Positions 35,645 through 48,800 of a stretch of 64,000 nucleotides of DNA are shown piece by piece. This stretch comes from Saccharum officinarum (lineage: Eukaryota > Streptophyta > Magnoliopsida > Poales > Poaceae). The stretch lies in assembly GCA_020631735.1 (NCBI GenBank), contig CM036162.1, positions 93,296,401 through 93,360,400 of the forward strand. The letters run 5' to 3'. The stretch's first letter is position 1, and the number at the start of each line of letters is the position of its first letter. The notes beneath the pieces were generated by a model. The model did no database searches and was not told the DNA's origin. It saw only the letters and a list, made by a program, of their open reading frames with translations. The position numbers and the translations under genes are program-made.

Positions 35645-36133
35645 ATGGCGATCGCGGCGCGCGTCCTGCGCCGCCTCCCGCTCCACCTCTCCCCCTCGCT
35701 CGCCCGCTCCTTCTGCGCAGTTTCCCCGGCCGCCGCCTCGGCCGCCCCGGCCCCCGCCGCGGCGTCCGCCAAGGTCGCCGACCGCATCGTGCGCGTCCTC
35801 GCCATCGATCCCGACGGGGCGCGCCGTGAGGTCGTCGGCCTCTCGGGGCAGACACTCCTCCGCGCGCTCGCTAACGCGGGGCTCATCGATCCGGCCTCCC
35901 ACCGCCTCGAGGAGATCGACGCGTGCTCCGCCGAGTGCGAGGTCCACATCGCGCAGGAGTGGCTCGACAAGCTGCCGCCACCGTCCTACGAGGAGCGGTA
36001 CGTGCTCACGCGCGCGTCCAGGAACCGCGAGCTCAACAAGCACGCGCGCCTGGGCTGCCAGGTCGTCCTCGCGCCGGAGCTGCAGGGGATGGTCGTTGCT
36101 GTCCCCGAGCCTAAGCCGTGGGACATCCCGTAA
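35645..36133 (+). CDS. C1-FDX: Mitochondrial ferredoxin-like subunit of complex I (C1-FDX type)
   Basis: Single exon, 162 codons, context GCCATGGCG. Residues 1 to about 40 are Arg/Ala/Leu/Ser-rich with no acidic residues, fitting a mitochondrial presequence. The rest is an adrenodoxin-type fold: VADRIVRVLAIDPDG, then SGQTLLRALANAGL, the metal-loop region DACSAECEVHIAQEW (92-106), LPPPSYEERYVL and ARLGCQVVLAPELQGM near the end. Only C94, C98 and C138 remain. The first ligand of the canonical C-x5-C-x2-C set is Leu88 and the CxxC is a CxxxC, so a normal [2Fe-2S] cluster is unlikely. This fits the plant complex I ferredoxin-bridge subunit rather than the electron-transfer ferredoxin MFDX. GC-rich codon use is typical of a grass gene. 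It looks intact. Confidence 0.75.
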   Translation: MAIAARVLRRLPLHLSPSLARSFCAVSPAAASAAPAPAAASAKVADRIVRVLAIDPDGARREVVGLSGQTLLRALANAGLIDPASHRLEEIDACSAECEVHIAQEWLDKLPPPSYEERYVLTRASRNRELNKHARLGCQVVLAPELQGMVVAVPEPKPWDIP

Positions 36134-39100
36134 TGGCCTGCCGCGACGAAAGGCAAGGCAGATACGTGCGGCTTTTGACGCTGTGAGCCTTCTTTCATTC
36201 CCCTGGCTCGGTCAAGCTGTGACATCCCCTTTTATGTTACGGATTTGATGAAGAATAATGATTGATGAGCAATCCTTGGCATTGGTTAACTTTTGTTCCT
36301 TTGAATGTGGAGTATATGGATGCTGTAATGTGGAATCCCTTTGCAATTACCGCAGTTTAATGTTTCATTCATGATTTGAAGTTTTGTACATTGTGATGAA
36401 TAGTTGATTAGTCTTTTCATTTCCATCTTCTGAAGAAGGTGCTGAACAATAGTAGAATACGAAAATTGGTCTAATATAAGCATGTGCCTAAATGATTTTC
36501 TATATTCTTTCAGAGTTCTTGATGTACCTGCAAGATACTACGTATATGTGTAGAGTAAACTCAATAAATCATAGTTCTGAAACTGAAAATCTTTTGATGC
36601 CCTTGGTGCTGGTTTATTTGTGATCTAACTCTTATTGGCTGTTACCATCAACTGAGACCCAACGTAATGCAATTAACATAAGCTTATTAATGTTTCAAAA
36701 TGTTTAGTCTACAATATCCAGCAGACTGGTCTTATTTAACAGGATTGCATAGGCATTATGTTTAGCATATTATGTAATGCGCTAATTAGAGGAGGTTAAG
36801 TTAACTTTCAACTAGAATCGTTTGCCTGTCTTTCTAATTTGGTTTTACAGTTGGTGAAAGAACTTGCTTGTGGCAATTGATCATGTTCTTTTAGATATTC
36901 GAGGTTGGGCTGCTGTTTACCGTTATATTCAAGATCACTTTGGCTCCATTAAATTCATTGCAATGGCATGTTATCACGCATTCTCTGTAAGGAAGGTCAA
37001 CATTGCAGGATCATACTTTTGGATCTTTCTTTTCCTTAGTCTTTGGTTGTGCAACCTGCCTTGACACGAATTCCCCCATTCAAATGTTGTGTTCATATCT
37101 TTGGAGGTTGGAACTTGTATTGCCATGATGTTGTTCTGTCCACAGAACTTCAAATCGTTGTCATTGAGTGTATTTTGCTCACCACCTCAATTGAAATCAA
37201 TTCTTTGAATGTCGAAAAGAGTTGTTGTTTTTCTTGGAGCTCTGATGCGATTTGAAGAACGTCTCTAATTGCCTGGAGGTTGAAGAAGACAAATAGAATG
37301 AGAGGTTTGAGCTTTATCAGCCTCGAATGTGGAACATGGTCTTAGTGCACGTTCGGGGAACTTTGTTCCTAACGAGGAATAGGAATATCGTGGCACATCA
37401 TTCCAAATGCAGTGGGAAATTATCCAAATCAAAGAAAGGTATGAAATGGAGGAACCAAACCTTTCCCATGATCCAAATCAAGGGTACGAAGTGGAGGATC
37501 CGAACCTGTACTCATGCATTTAGATTTGTACCATGTTTTGTTTGTGTAAATGCTGTATAGATAATAGATGAAAATATTACTAAGGAACAATGCAGATAGG
37601 TGTACCCCTTCCGCCCTTCATACAAACTAGAACATCAGGCCCGTGAATACTTTACCAGAGTCTTTGAATTTCAGCAGACTCAGCAACAAGCTATACAGCC
37701 TGTTACTGTGTCAATCCAATACAGCTTGTTACTCTAGAACATGAGGCGTCTGATCAATTGGTAAAACCTGTAACTATAAAACTATATATGGCCAAAATTA
37801 TAGCAAAGATTTTTCTTCCTTCATAAAAGGACAAAGCTATTTTTTAAAAATGTTTAAATGTAAATAAGCTCTAAGAATCTTGCATGATCTATAACAGACT
37901 AAAGCTAGATAATATAAACTTCATATAGTTGAAGATAGAAGACAAGAAAAAAAAAACTGAAGCGCTATGTAGTGCTGCCTATAGCAGCAGCAGCCAAGCT
38001 TCATCAATTGCAGCAGCAGCAGCTATACAGCTACAGCCAGAAATAGCAAGCCAAGCAACCATTCTGTAGCAGTTGTTTTCAGCTGCAGTTGCACCAGTGT
38101 GCCACCACAAAAACTGCCAGGAACAAACCCTTGACATTGCAAATGGTAGGAATAAATTGCCAACAATATTATGGTCTTTGAATTTACAAACAATAAATCT
38201 GTATAATAATCTGGTTCCATTACTCTTTAGGCACTCAGACAAATGATCCATTAGCAACAACATACAAGAATCAGGTGGCACATCCCTTTACTACTGCTTG
38301 CTGCAATGGTTCAAAACATTAAGCATCCATAGCATTGCAGGAAGACATGCTCTTAGAAGGGGCACATCTATTGGGTTAGAGAATGTTGTTAGTCCTGGAG
38401 AGCAATGGCGGATAAACTGCTGATGTCAACATTATCTTCAGCTGCCTGCAAATGCAACATGGGGAGTTATTCTGCTTGCAAGCAACGGAGAGATTATCTA
38501 GTTGGAAACTCTACATTTAATATCATAGATTGGTCTTTTTGGCATAGTACTGATGTATAGGATGAGAGGCGTGCTTCCCGTACCCATAGGGTGGCAGACT
38601 GGGAGTGCATGCCAATAGGCAAACATGAACCCTTTGTTGTGCTTGAGAGAGCAAGCACAATATATAATTAAGTGGGTGGTTCGATTTATAGACATACCAA
38701 TGCATAAGAAAAGCATCATATGTCGTAGCGACAACGACAGAGTAGTAGGGCATGAAGCAGTATTGCAAAAGTAATTAAACCCCACAAAAAGTTATAGTGG
38801 AATTATTACTAATTTTAACAGAAAAAAAATTAGCTCTGAACTAAAAGATCAAAGCAAAATGTGATATCTTAACAGGAAATTACACCAATTCCAATCTAAA
38901 TAGGGGTTTATTTATTGCCCAACAAAGCTTAGAAGTCCAGTAATGAGAGGCAGTACTTGGAGGTAATAATTAAATTAGATTATAGCGGGCATCGTTTGTT
39001 AACCTAGATAGAGGAATCACAATCTTGTAATTTTTTCCTGCAGGAACAGAAGAATGCAGAACTATTTTTTTAATATCATTTCCTCCTTTTATTTTAGTCG

Positions 39101-39368
39101 ACCCAAACATTAGGATAAAAACAGATATATCTAGAAAAGGACATGACTCCATGAAACCTTTTACAGGAGGGTGTAATAGCTTAACAACAATGTGTAAGAT
39201 AAGAAGCCTTCTAGTGGATATCACTGTTTGTCTGTTTCGGAAAATGAAAAGGGGGTTAGAAGTGTTCTTATCTTCTCATATGTCCTGTCCCAAATTTATA
39301 ATTCTCTCTTTACTCTGATTATTTCTAATCAATCATAGCATGTATGTCAAATCATAACAGTTTAGATA
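36134..39368. other. C1-FDX 3' region and unassigned intergenic DNA
   Basis: 36134 to about 36260 is a likely 3' UTR. The rest is AT-rich with no supported gene. 37340-37460 (GTGCACGTTCGGGGAACTTTG...) resembles a MITE end. A short CAG/CTG-rich stretch lies at 37978-38040. Small open frames here lack domains. Confidence 0.5.
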
Positions 39369-40833
39369 GGGGTTTATTTATCTGTGATCTAACCACTACT
39401 CTCATTCATTTCACATAAGGCAAAGTAACTACATGCTTGGCCTTCAAGAAGTAGATACTCAATTTTTACTGACAGAACTGTGCATTAGATCCACTCACCA
39501 AATTCTTAGCTCCATTCTCTGGCAGAAAAGAGAAAACACAAAGGACGCAATTTAGTTTCAGACTTCAGAACAGGAGGTAGTAGAGTTGAGGATAATAAGA
39601 GCAGTATGTTTATTCAGCAATGGCAAACGCCAAGTACTGGCACACGGTCATACACAAAATGGCTGGCTGCAACCACAACTGGTGGAGACAAATGGCGGGT
39701 GCTCTATTTTTGTGATTAAGCATCTTTGCTTGATCTGTGAACTTGTGAAGAGAAAAATTATTAGAAGCATGGACGAAACTAAATGATATTAATCAAAGGC
39801 ATCATAGGCATGCCCTTGCACGAGCGCGATCTCTGAACAAGTGTGCTGCTGGCCGGCGCCGGCACGCTATGGAGGAGGTGGTTCCCACCACTTTTGATCT
39901 CCAGGCATGGATATGGTGGAGCCCATCGCAGAACCGAGATCCATGCGGAGGACCACCCTCGATGTCAAACCAAGGAAACATGAGTGAAGGAGAAAGGAAA
40001 AGAAGTTGTGTGGCCGTACAGTTGATTCGCGTCGCCGCCTCCAGGTGGTTGCTCAGCATGCGAGCACTCGCGTCGTCAATGTGCAGCACGCCGCCTCCCC
40101 CACAGTCTAGATGCGGTCCAGCAACATGGCGAGGTAGAGTGGAGAGGAGGAAAGAGGTGGCGGCTGCTAAGGTTTTGGGGGCCATTGCCATCCAAGACGC
40201 TGGTGCGGGAACACAGCGAGGCGGTGTGTAGTGTAGGGAAGATGTGGCGGCGGGTAGGGTTTCGGGTGCCACCCAAGCGCCGATGCAGGAGCAAAGTTGT
40301 TGGAGTCGATGCTGGAGCGAGGAGAGGAGAGAAAGGAGAGAGGGATCGAGAGGTCAGGGCAGGCTGCGTGCAGTTTCTGAAAAGTTGCAAGGGTGTTTTC
40401 GAAACACGACTCAATTTTAGAATTTTCCTTCTTTACGTAAAAATAAAAGTTAGTTTAGGGGTCTATGTGAAACATATTAGAACACGTTTACTATTCTAGA
40501 CGAATGAGTTGGACCGCGGATTGATTTCCTAAAATGTACAGAATCTTTTTGTAAAACATGCTGCGACGCGTGTCAGCACGCAGATGAGCTACCAATGCTC
40601 TGAATTCTATGGTGCGAGTGGAGCCGAGTGGGTTTTAATCAACCCTGATAGGTGTACCCCTTCTGCCCTTCGTACCATGGTTTTTAAAAGCAACGTCCCA
40701 CATTCCACGTCGTCAGTCCTCAGCCCCATCGTTTCAGAACCTGGCCCGTTAAGGTTTCGATTGTCTATACTGACTGTTTCCTGAAGAGCAGTAGGTTCAC
40801 GCTAGCTATATACTGTGTAGTATTGATCGCTTT

Positions 40834-42412
40834 TGAAAGGATCAAGATGCCCAAGAGGGGGTGAATTGGGCTTTTCTAAAATTAATTGCAAGAATTAAAT
40901 CCTACAAGCCAAACTTCACCCCTAGTGTCTACTAGTGTTCCTTGTGATTCTACCGATAAAAGTTTTGCACCCTAAGTTCCAATCCTAGTCTAGCATGGCA
41001 ATTCTAGGAAAGTAAACAAACAATGAAAGTAATGCACGAAAGTAAGGGTTAGGAACACGGCGATGTTTCCCGAGGTATCGGAGAGTCGTCACTCACCACT
41101 AGTCCTCGTTGGAGCACCCGCGCAAGGGTGTAGCTCCCCCTTGATCCGCGCAAGGATCAAGTGCTCTCTACGGGTTGATTCTTCGACACTCTGTCGCGAC
41201 GAATCACCTAAAACCGCTCACAAGATGAGTTGGGTCACCCACAAGCTCGCCGGATGATCACCAAACTTCCAATTACCACCAAACCGTCTAGGTGATGGCG
41301 ATCACCAAGGGTAACAAGCTAGAACTCTCACTTGACCTCAACAAGCCTAATGAGAAGATGGATGCACACTTGCTACTCCCTAGTCACTAATGAGGAATCT
41401 CAAACTTTGATTCTCAAATCACTATCCTCACTAGGGCTCTTGCACTCCCTTGCACTTCAAAGGTGTTTCTCAGCTGAACAAATGAGCAAGAGACCTCTAA
41501 AAGAGAAGGAGGGGATGTATTTATACACCCCTCAGACAAATCCAACCGTTACCTGCCAAATCAGCAAAACACATACTGACCGGACGCGCTGGTCGACGTG
41601 ACCGGACGCGCCGGTCGAGTGTAACGGTCGAAAACCGAAAGTCAGCGCTGAGTGATCGGACGCGCCGGTCAGGGATGACCGGACGCGTTCGATCATGCAA
41701 TAACCTTACTCGACTTTGACCTGACGCTCGACCGCGTCCGATCATAGATGACCGGACGCGTCAGGTCAGTTAAGAACCTTACTGGAACGTGACCGGACGC
41801 GTCCGATCACTTCACAGTCGCGTCCGATTACACTTTTACCCTCTGAAACACATGTCAGACTGATCACCGTGTCCGGTCCTCGCAGGGACCGCGTCCGGTC
41901 AACCAGTTAACGACGCAGTGACTGTTAGTACTGACCGGACGCGTCCGGTCATGACAGAGACCGCGTCCGGTCAAGGGTAAACTGCTCAAACGACTTAGAA
42001 ACGCGACGCAACTTGAACCAAGTTGCTTCCAACTGAACTTTGAGCTTTACCAGAGCTACCTAGTGCTAAGTTTGACAAGTGTGCACCACACATAAATAAA
42101 AGACTCACCTAGGTCAAGCTACTCGCTCATGCCCCCCTTTATAATATGGTTAAAGGAAGAAACAAAGATCCTAACGACTATTCCGGATGTAACTCAACAC
42201 CTTGACATCCGGAACTAACCGTCCTTAATCTTGTCGTTGATCCTTTGAAAACCGAAACGATTTCCATCAAGGAACATGAATACCATAGTGCCCAAAGCAG
42301 TTATCAACTCCATGACCTAACTTATCAGAGTTTCTGCAAAACACACGTTAGTCATGGTAATAATGCGTTGTCATCAATTGCCGAAACCAACACCGGGGCC
42401 TAGATGCTTTCA
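40834..42412 (-). mobile_element. Solo LTR (family B), right arm
   Basis: Mirror of 6629-8185, 1579 bp, with target duplication GCTTT at 40829-40833 and 42413-42417 (AAAGC on the minus strand). It is slightly longer than its partner owing to an insertion near 42080. It carries the same CCGGACGCGTCCGG array at 41580-41960, where the two arms differ most. Confidence 0.88.
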
Positions 42413-43600
42413 GCTTTAATCTCGGTGACTAGATAAACGAAAATTTCTTTTTCTTTCCAGATGGAGCAGAACAGCAGATTCCATTAAACTTGTACTCCTA
42501 AGCTATAATGGCTAGCAAAATCCTGAATATATACAAGACAGAACTCAGAAGGTCGGGCCATCCATCCACATGGGAACGTCATCTTCATTTGAACCTTTCC
42601 AGAGGTGAATTTAGAGGTGTTGGTCAAAGTCTGTCAATTCTGATGAAATTGTAAATCTTTGTAAAATACTTGAATTTAAGAAAATCTATGTCATATGACG
42701 AAATTGACCCTAATGATATTCTCGGCTTTCTCCCTATACCCATACCTTTCATTTCTCTTTGTAAGAGGAAAATGGGTTCCCTTACCTTTCAGTGTGTACT
42801 GCGCCTGCGCTTCATCGGTAGCAAATGGACTGCTCTGAGTTTCATAAAAAAAAAGGACTGCCCTGCAACCTCCATATTCAGCTGCAACCACACCTGTCTA
42901 ACATGCTTTCATTTGAGGAGATGATCATTCGAGTTACTTCATACTCGATCAAGATGTTATCTCTAGGGATCAGTTGACATGTTACTATGCTTTCCAACAA
43001 CGGCAGGGTGACAACTACAGTTCAGTGGCACATACAAAAACTTTATAAATTACAATGACATTGAACAAATTTTCTCGTGGGTTTAAAACCGGTTGGTGGC
43101 TCCAATCAAGAGCGAAACCATCGGCAATTTTCCATCCTAAAACCACAGATTTTGTATTATCAAGTGTACAATAAAAGTCTATTTACACAATATTCACTTT
43201 TAAATAATATAATCATTGATAAAGGTTGTGCCACAGAATTATTGATAATCAAAGCAAACTGTTACGACTCTAGTGGACGTGATTATGGGTCTCATGCAGG
43301 CTCGCATCGCAATTGTAATATACTTAATAAACCCACCTTTATTCAAGCTTACATGTGATTATGTGAAATATTCAAACATTGGTTGCAGAAGGTGTTATTT
43401 GGAACAGTAACACTGATAAATTTTACTAACCAAAATCGTTAGAAGTTTTGCATTCAGTCACAGTGAAGGTAGCCCACACACTCTGTCTGCTCTGGTTGGG
43501 TTTCGCATCATGCAGATCCAATGAAACTATCTATTCCAATCATGTTTATCTCACGGAGTCCGGTCCAACGAGGACAAGAAGGGGGTGAACCCATGTGAAG

Positions 43601-45157
43601 TCAGGATATCTGAGAAAGAGTGGCCTTGAACCAAGAACAATAATTTACCCGCAGGGGATCACATTTCTGCAGGATACAGCAAACAACGGTTGCAGGATCA
43701 GCATCTGCGGTTTCAGGATGGGAGCTCTTTATCGGTTCAAGAGTGGATTTAAGTTCATCTGAAGGCTGCAAACCAGTGCAGAGAAGATAGAGCAGCAAAC
43801 TCAAAGCACATACACAAGTCCAATCATTCTTCAGGACCTTGAAACAAACACCAGAGATGCGCTCGTCATCTACTAGCGAGTTATTCTCACCCTTGTATAG
43901 ACCCTTGAGGTATCTCCAGGGGCTTTCATTCTGAGGGTTTGCTAGAATAGCTTCAATTGTGTAGTCTACTTCTGAATCGCGCACCACTGTAAGGCCACCA
44001 AGAAGCGGTGATCTTGTTATAACAAAGTATCTCTGTTGGAAAACAAGTTAAACATACTTCAGTGCAAGCTAAATAGCTGATCCCAATTAGTCAGCAGAAA
44101 AAACACTTAGGAAGCAGCACAGGAGACAGGACACAGCAGAATGTACCAGGCAATGTGAATGTCAAGAATAGTCATACCATCAACTTTGCACAGATTTGAC
44201 CGATAGGTACATAAAGCTACCTGTGTTGGTTACATGGACATGGTACAAACAAATTGCTTATATACATTTTTTTTACAAATAACAGAGAAAATGTTTGTAT
44301 AGGCGACTGTGTAATTTCTATAATGCCATAGAATTTAAAATACAGGAAGTAAATCAGAACAAGTGTATTGTTATCCAGACTAATTGGATGAAATTAACAT
44401 GGGATGATCTACGAACTAAAATAATGAAAACAATGTAAGTTAAATTGCATAAAACTAGAAAAAAATTCTCAAACATGCAGGAAAAACTAGAAAATTTTAA
44501 GAGGCAAAGAATAGAGCATGATCTGATTCCAAGCTGAATTGTTGAAGACATCTTCCTTAAGTAGCTGGTTGCAGTACTCCAATTCAGTCTCCCATCCCCC
44601 AACGCTTGAAGAACCCACTACAACAATTGTAATTAAGCAATCCCGTTAGTAGAAGAAAGATTTTACTGATACTCAGCTTAGCTTAGTACCCAAAGTTTGG
44701 AAATTTAGAATTCAGCAAATGGGTACACATACCTGTCTCTGAGACCAAGCATGGTAATTTTTTGCATCAATAGCAAGTATCTTCATTGTGAATTCATGCT
44801 CTTTGTTTGCAATATCACCCAATTTCTCAGCAAGCCATCTCTTATGATGCCTGGTAATAAAATTGGGCCCTGGAGGGTTAGTCATGACTTCCAGAGCAAA
44901 GAAAAAAGATGAACAAAGTTAAAAACTATGGAAGATATTTAGTCAAGATATTGCCAATTGTTAATGCAAAACCTCCAGACACCATAGAGAAGTTAGTTTC
45001 TGTGAATTACTAAATGTGAAAAAAAGATTTGTATAATGAAACTCACCAGATTTGGTATTTTTTTTGGATTAAATTCAGCAATTTTTCCGACAAATTTCAT
45101 CTCCTCCAGTAAACCAAATTCTAGTGCCTCCAGAATAAGGTGCCGGAAAAGCCAAAC
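43601..45157 (-). pseudogene. Truncated FTA pseudogene (right arm)
   Basis: Mirror of 3733-5441 without the SINE. It shares the missing exon 1, the extra base in exon 2 (eight T on the plus strand near 45060), the His to Gln change, and the exon 4 donor AT. In addition, exon 4 has five G where the left arm has six (plus-strand CCCCC at 44596-44600). The direct-repeat pair flanking it is present at about 42899-43020 and 45185-45335. Confidence 0.9.
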
Positions 45158-45821
45158 CTATCAAGTAGACAATTATTCTGTCGAACATGCTTTCATTTGA
45201 GGAGATGGTCATTCGAGTTACTTCATACTCGATCTGAGAGGTTATCTCTAGCGATTATTTGATTTGTTAAGATCCTTTCGCAACTTTGGAGTTTGGACTC
45301 CCACCAACTGCAGGGTGACAACTACAGTCTACAGTCCACAGCTTAAAGACCAAAGAACCTCTCCTGGCACCGGTGCTTAGCAGGCTACCATGCGCGAACA
45401 GAGGGAATGCAGCCAAACAAAAAGAACATGGCCAAGTCAAGATAGCAAGTGAAAACCCAGATCGTCCAACAAGAAAACACAGCTTAGTATCACAGCTATA
45501 TGACTGCAGACTGAACCACACCTGCAGAAAGTTGTGGCTTGTGCAGCAAACACCATCTAACCAGAATTAGTAGGTTCAAATAGATAGATATATTTTTGTT
45601 TTCACAACCAAATAATGGTATCCAAAAATTTAAACACAGTGCTAAACACCAGAAATGTCTGGAGATCACGGGAGCCAAATAACATCGCCGTGTTTCTCCC
45701 AGCATGTTGATTTGCGAGCTGTGATGGCTGTTCTTTCCAGTCACATGCTCGCTTCCTTATTCAGAAGTCGATACCCAGCAAGGATGCAGCATCAGGGGTT
45801 GTGTGGAGACATGCTGCTCTC

Positions 45822-48800
45822 CTAGTCTTCCCTTGCCTTCTGCTGAAGCTGAGACAGCATGTTGGATGCCGCTGAGTCTCGTGCCTCATGAGGGGTGACC
45901 TTCATATCACCATCTGCACTCAAGTTGAAATCTGGGCCCGTAAGGTGGACACTGGCCTGGTACATATCTGCCAATATAGGAGTACAAATTGTAAAAGATC
46001 GAACATGTGGAATTAAAAGCTATGAGAAAGATTGCCCGAGCTGGAGCAAAAAGAGATTCCGATTATATTTACCAGCGGACAATTGACTAATTCAAATTGT
46101 GATTAGGATGTATATGTTCTAAGATCATGCATATAGTATGGTGTAGGAACAACTTGTGTAAGCACCTATCAGAGTCCGACTTTAAAGGTAGCTTTCTATG
46201 ATAACTGTCGCCCACTATATGTGTGTCAGCTTTACAGTGAAAGAAGAGCAGACTGTGAAGCCTAAATCTGACAGCATTATTCTGATGCCTATATGGTCCA
46301 AGGACTCTATGCTACGACCAGGAACTTGAAAAATTAGTGACTATCAACCACATACCACCGGTAGCTGAAGGAAGTACTCTATATCTTGGAAGAATCCAGT
46401 TGCTCTCACGGCATATGTCATCTAGTTCCTGCAATGACTACTGTCAGATAGAGGATTGTAGAGGCAGTCGTGACAATAATTTACATCAGATGATGCTTGC
46501 CTGGCATCTGTTGCGTACAAGTATGGCTTCTTTCAGTTTCTTCCTCTTTATGTTCACGGTTTGGCATCCTTCTCCAGAGCTAATTGGCTTGGCAGCTTCC
46601 GTCATCTTCCAACTATTCTCATATTTCTTTAGGATTGATGTTACTTTAGGTGTCATCTCCGTTTCTGCACATGGTTTGAAAATGATACGCACTGGTTTGA
46701 GATAACTTTAAGGTAAAAGATTGAGGTTGATTAGCAACAATCACACAGTTGAAAAGATATGTTGATATATAGGTCTACAATTATTCTACGGATGGGAATT
46801 AAAGTCATCTTGCTAGTTGTCCTTGGGAGGCTAAATAATGTTCATGCACTTGTATTCTGCAGCCTTGTTTGGATGGGATGGTGACGCCCAACTCCATCAT
46901 TTGGGACTAAGGTTCGCATATACAAAGCCTAAGAGTACAAGGCCCTCGTGCTATGTTTAGTAATGTTGTGGAATGGAAAGACAAGTTGTTTGCCAGAAGA
47001 TCATTTGATTTCACACTGTTATTGTCCATTTTATCTATATTTAGTTGTGAAAAGGTAAAATACCCGTCAAGATTGTTTGAATGTCCATTTCATACTCAGC
47101 ACTTTGATCTCCAAGCACAAAATGCTCACGGAGCTGAAACATAGATAGACTAAGATGAGTACACATTAGGTTATCAAGGAAAAGAAGAATTATGATCAAC
47201 AAGCATCACTGTAACTTCAGAAATGAAGTGCAATATGTAACATACTGTATCATCTCGCATCTTCTGAAGTAATTGCAGTGTCGCATACTTCTGAACATTC
47301 ATGTTACCTGTGATGCCACCTGAAATGCAATTTGAAGTATACAGATTAAGATTTGGGAGCATCAATATGAAAGTAATCAATAACAGGAAAAAGAAATTTC
47401 TTTTTTCTTGGATAGGATTGTCCTTACCAGACTTTTCAGTGACTTTCTCATTTTGGCTTTTCAAGGCATGGTCGCTAATTACAGGATCAACACCTGGTGT
47501 CTGAAAGATAATTAATTCTTTAAGTTGAAGTTTAACACATAAACATGCATATATTAATTATTATTGAACTAGAAACATCACGCCTGATTTCAATGCATCT
47601 TTTTCTCAAGCTCATACAGAGTTCTTTACCGGAATGATATCTTGGGGCACATTTCTACTTTTGGAGTTCTTCTCTGTTCTGTTCTTGTCCATTTGGACAC
47701 CTGAAATTAAGTGACTTTATCATAATGATGAGGAGAAACAACAATGGATCAGTAAAATCGAAGTAGTGAAGTACTATAAGATTGATAGACTCACTGGCTT
47801 GTAAGTCTTTTGTGGGGCTCTGACCATCCCCATGCTCTGTGTAGGTAGCAAATTTAGTTTTGAAGACTTCAGATTTTCTTTTGCAGTTCATGTTGCTGTC
47901 TTTTCTGTTTTTGCTGGTGTTGCAGTTGTTGGTGCCACTATCACCAACTGCTTTTACTACCTGCTTATTTGTCTTTGGAGTTGAAATGTCTGTGGTTATT
48001 TTTTTCATTTTAGACTTGCTATTACTATTAGCTTCTTGCTCCTTCAAACTTTCATCTATTTCAGAGAGGGATGAAGATTTCCCATTTTGAAATACCCGCT
48101 CCTTTGGCGCACTCAGTGAAGAACCCAAAGGCCAGTCCCTGCAACATGTCAAGAGTAATCTTTAGTCATTAACCTAAAAAGGTTGTAAGAAGACACATTT
48201 TGTTATCAATGGTTTCATGCATAATCAGCTGAAATAAATCTTTAAGTATACCTGTTCAGGATGTTTAAGAAGACCTCCTTATATGGCAGTAAATGATAGC
48301 ATTCAACAACAGACGTCGTTGTTGGGTATGAACCACTTTCAAATATAGGACCACTCATCCTGTCAGAGGAAAGGAGGAAATACAATAGTTACAACTTTTA
48401 TAAATTACTACGATTGAAAACTGCATAGTAACACTAAGCTAAGCAACTCATTTAGGAGGGACAATCAGCAATTATGTCATATACACATGAAACAGAGTAT
48501 CTTGAAAAGGGTGTAAAGAGCTTTAGCAAAGTAACCATTGTTGACATTAATCTAAGATATCGTATGCAGTATATACTGTACGTATTTGACTAAGTCTGCA
48601 ACGTGCAATATACAAAGTAGGCACAGTGGAAATGCAAACCTTTCTATCAGGGCATCTAAAGGCATTTCCTTAAGCTTGCTATCGACAGTCTGATCATAGT
48701 GCAGAAGGAACAACATGGTAGCTGTCCCTTTCTTACTCAGTGAGTACACCCGATGTTCTTCGATAAAACTCAAATTTGTACGCTTCATACCTATTAAAAC

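Noticed and set aside
38498..38785. Minus-strand ORF in the spacer near 38.6 kb
   Set aside because: No domain, no splice partners, AT-rich composition typical of intergenic DNA.
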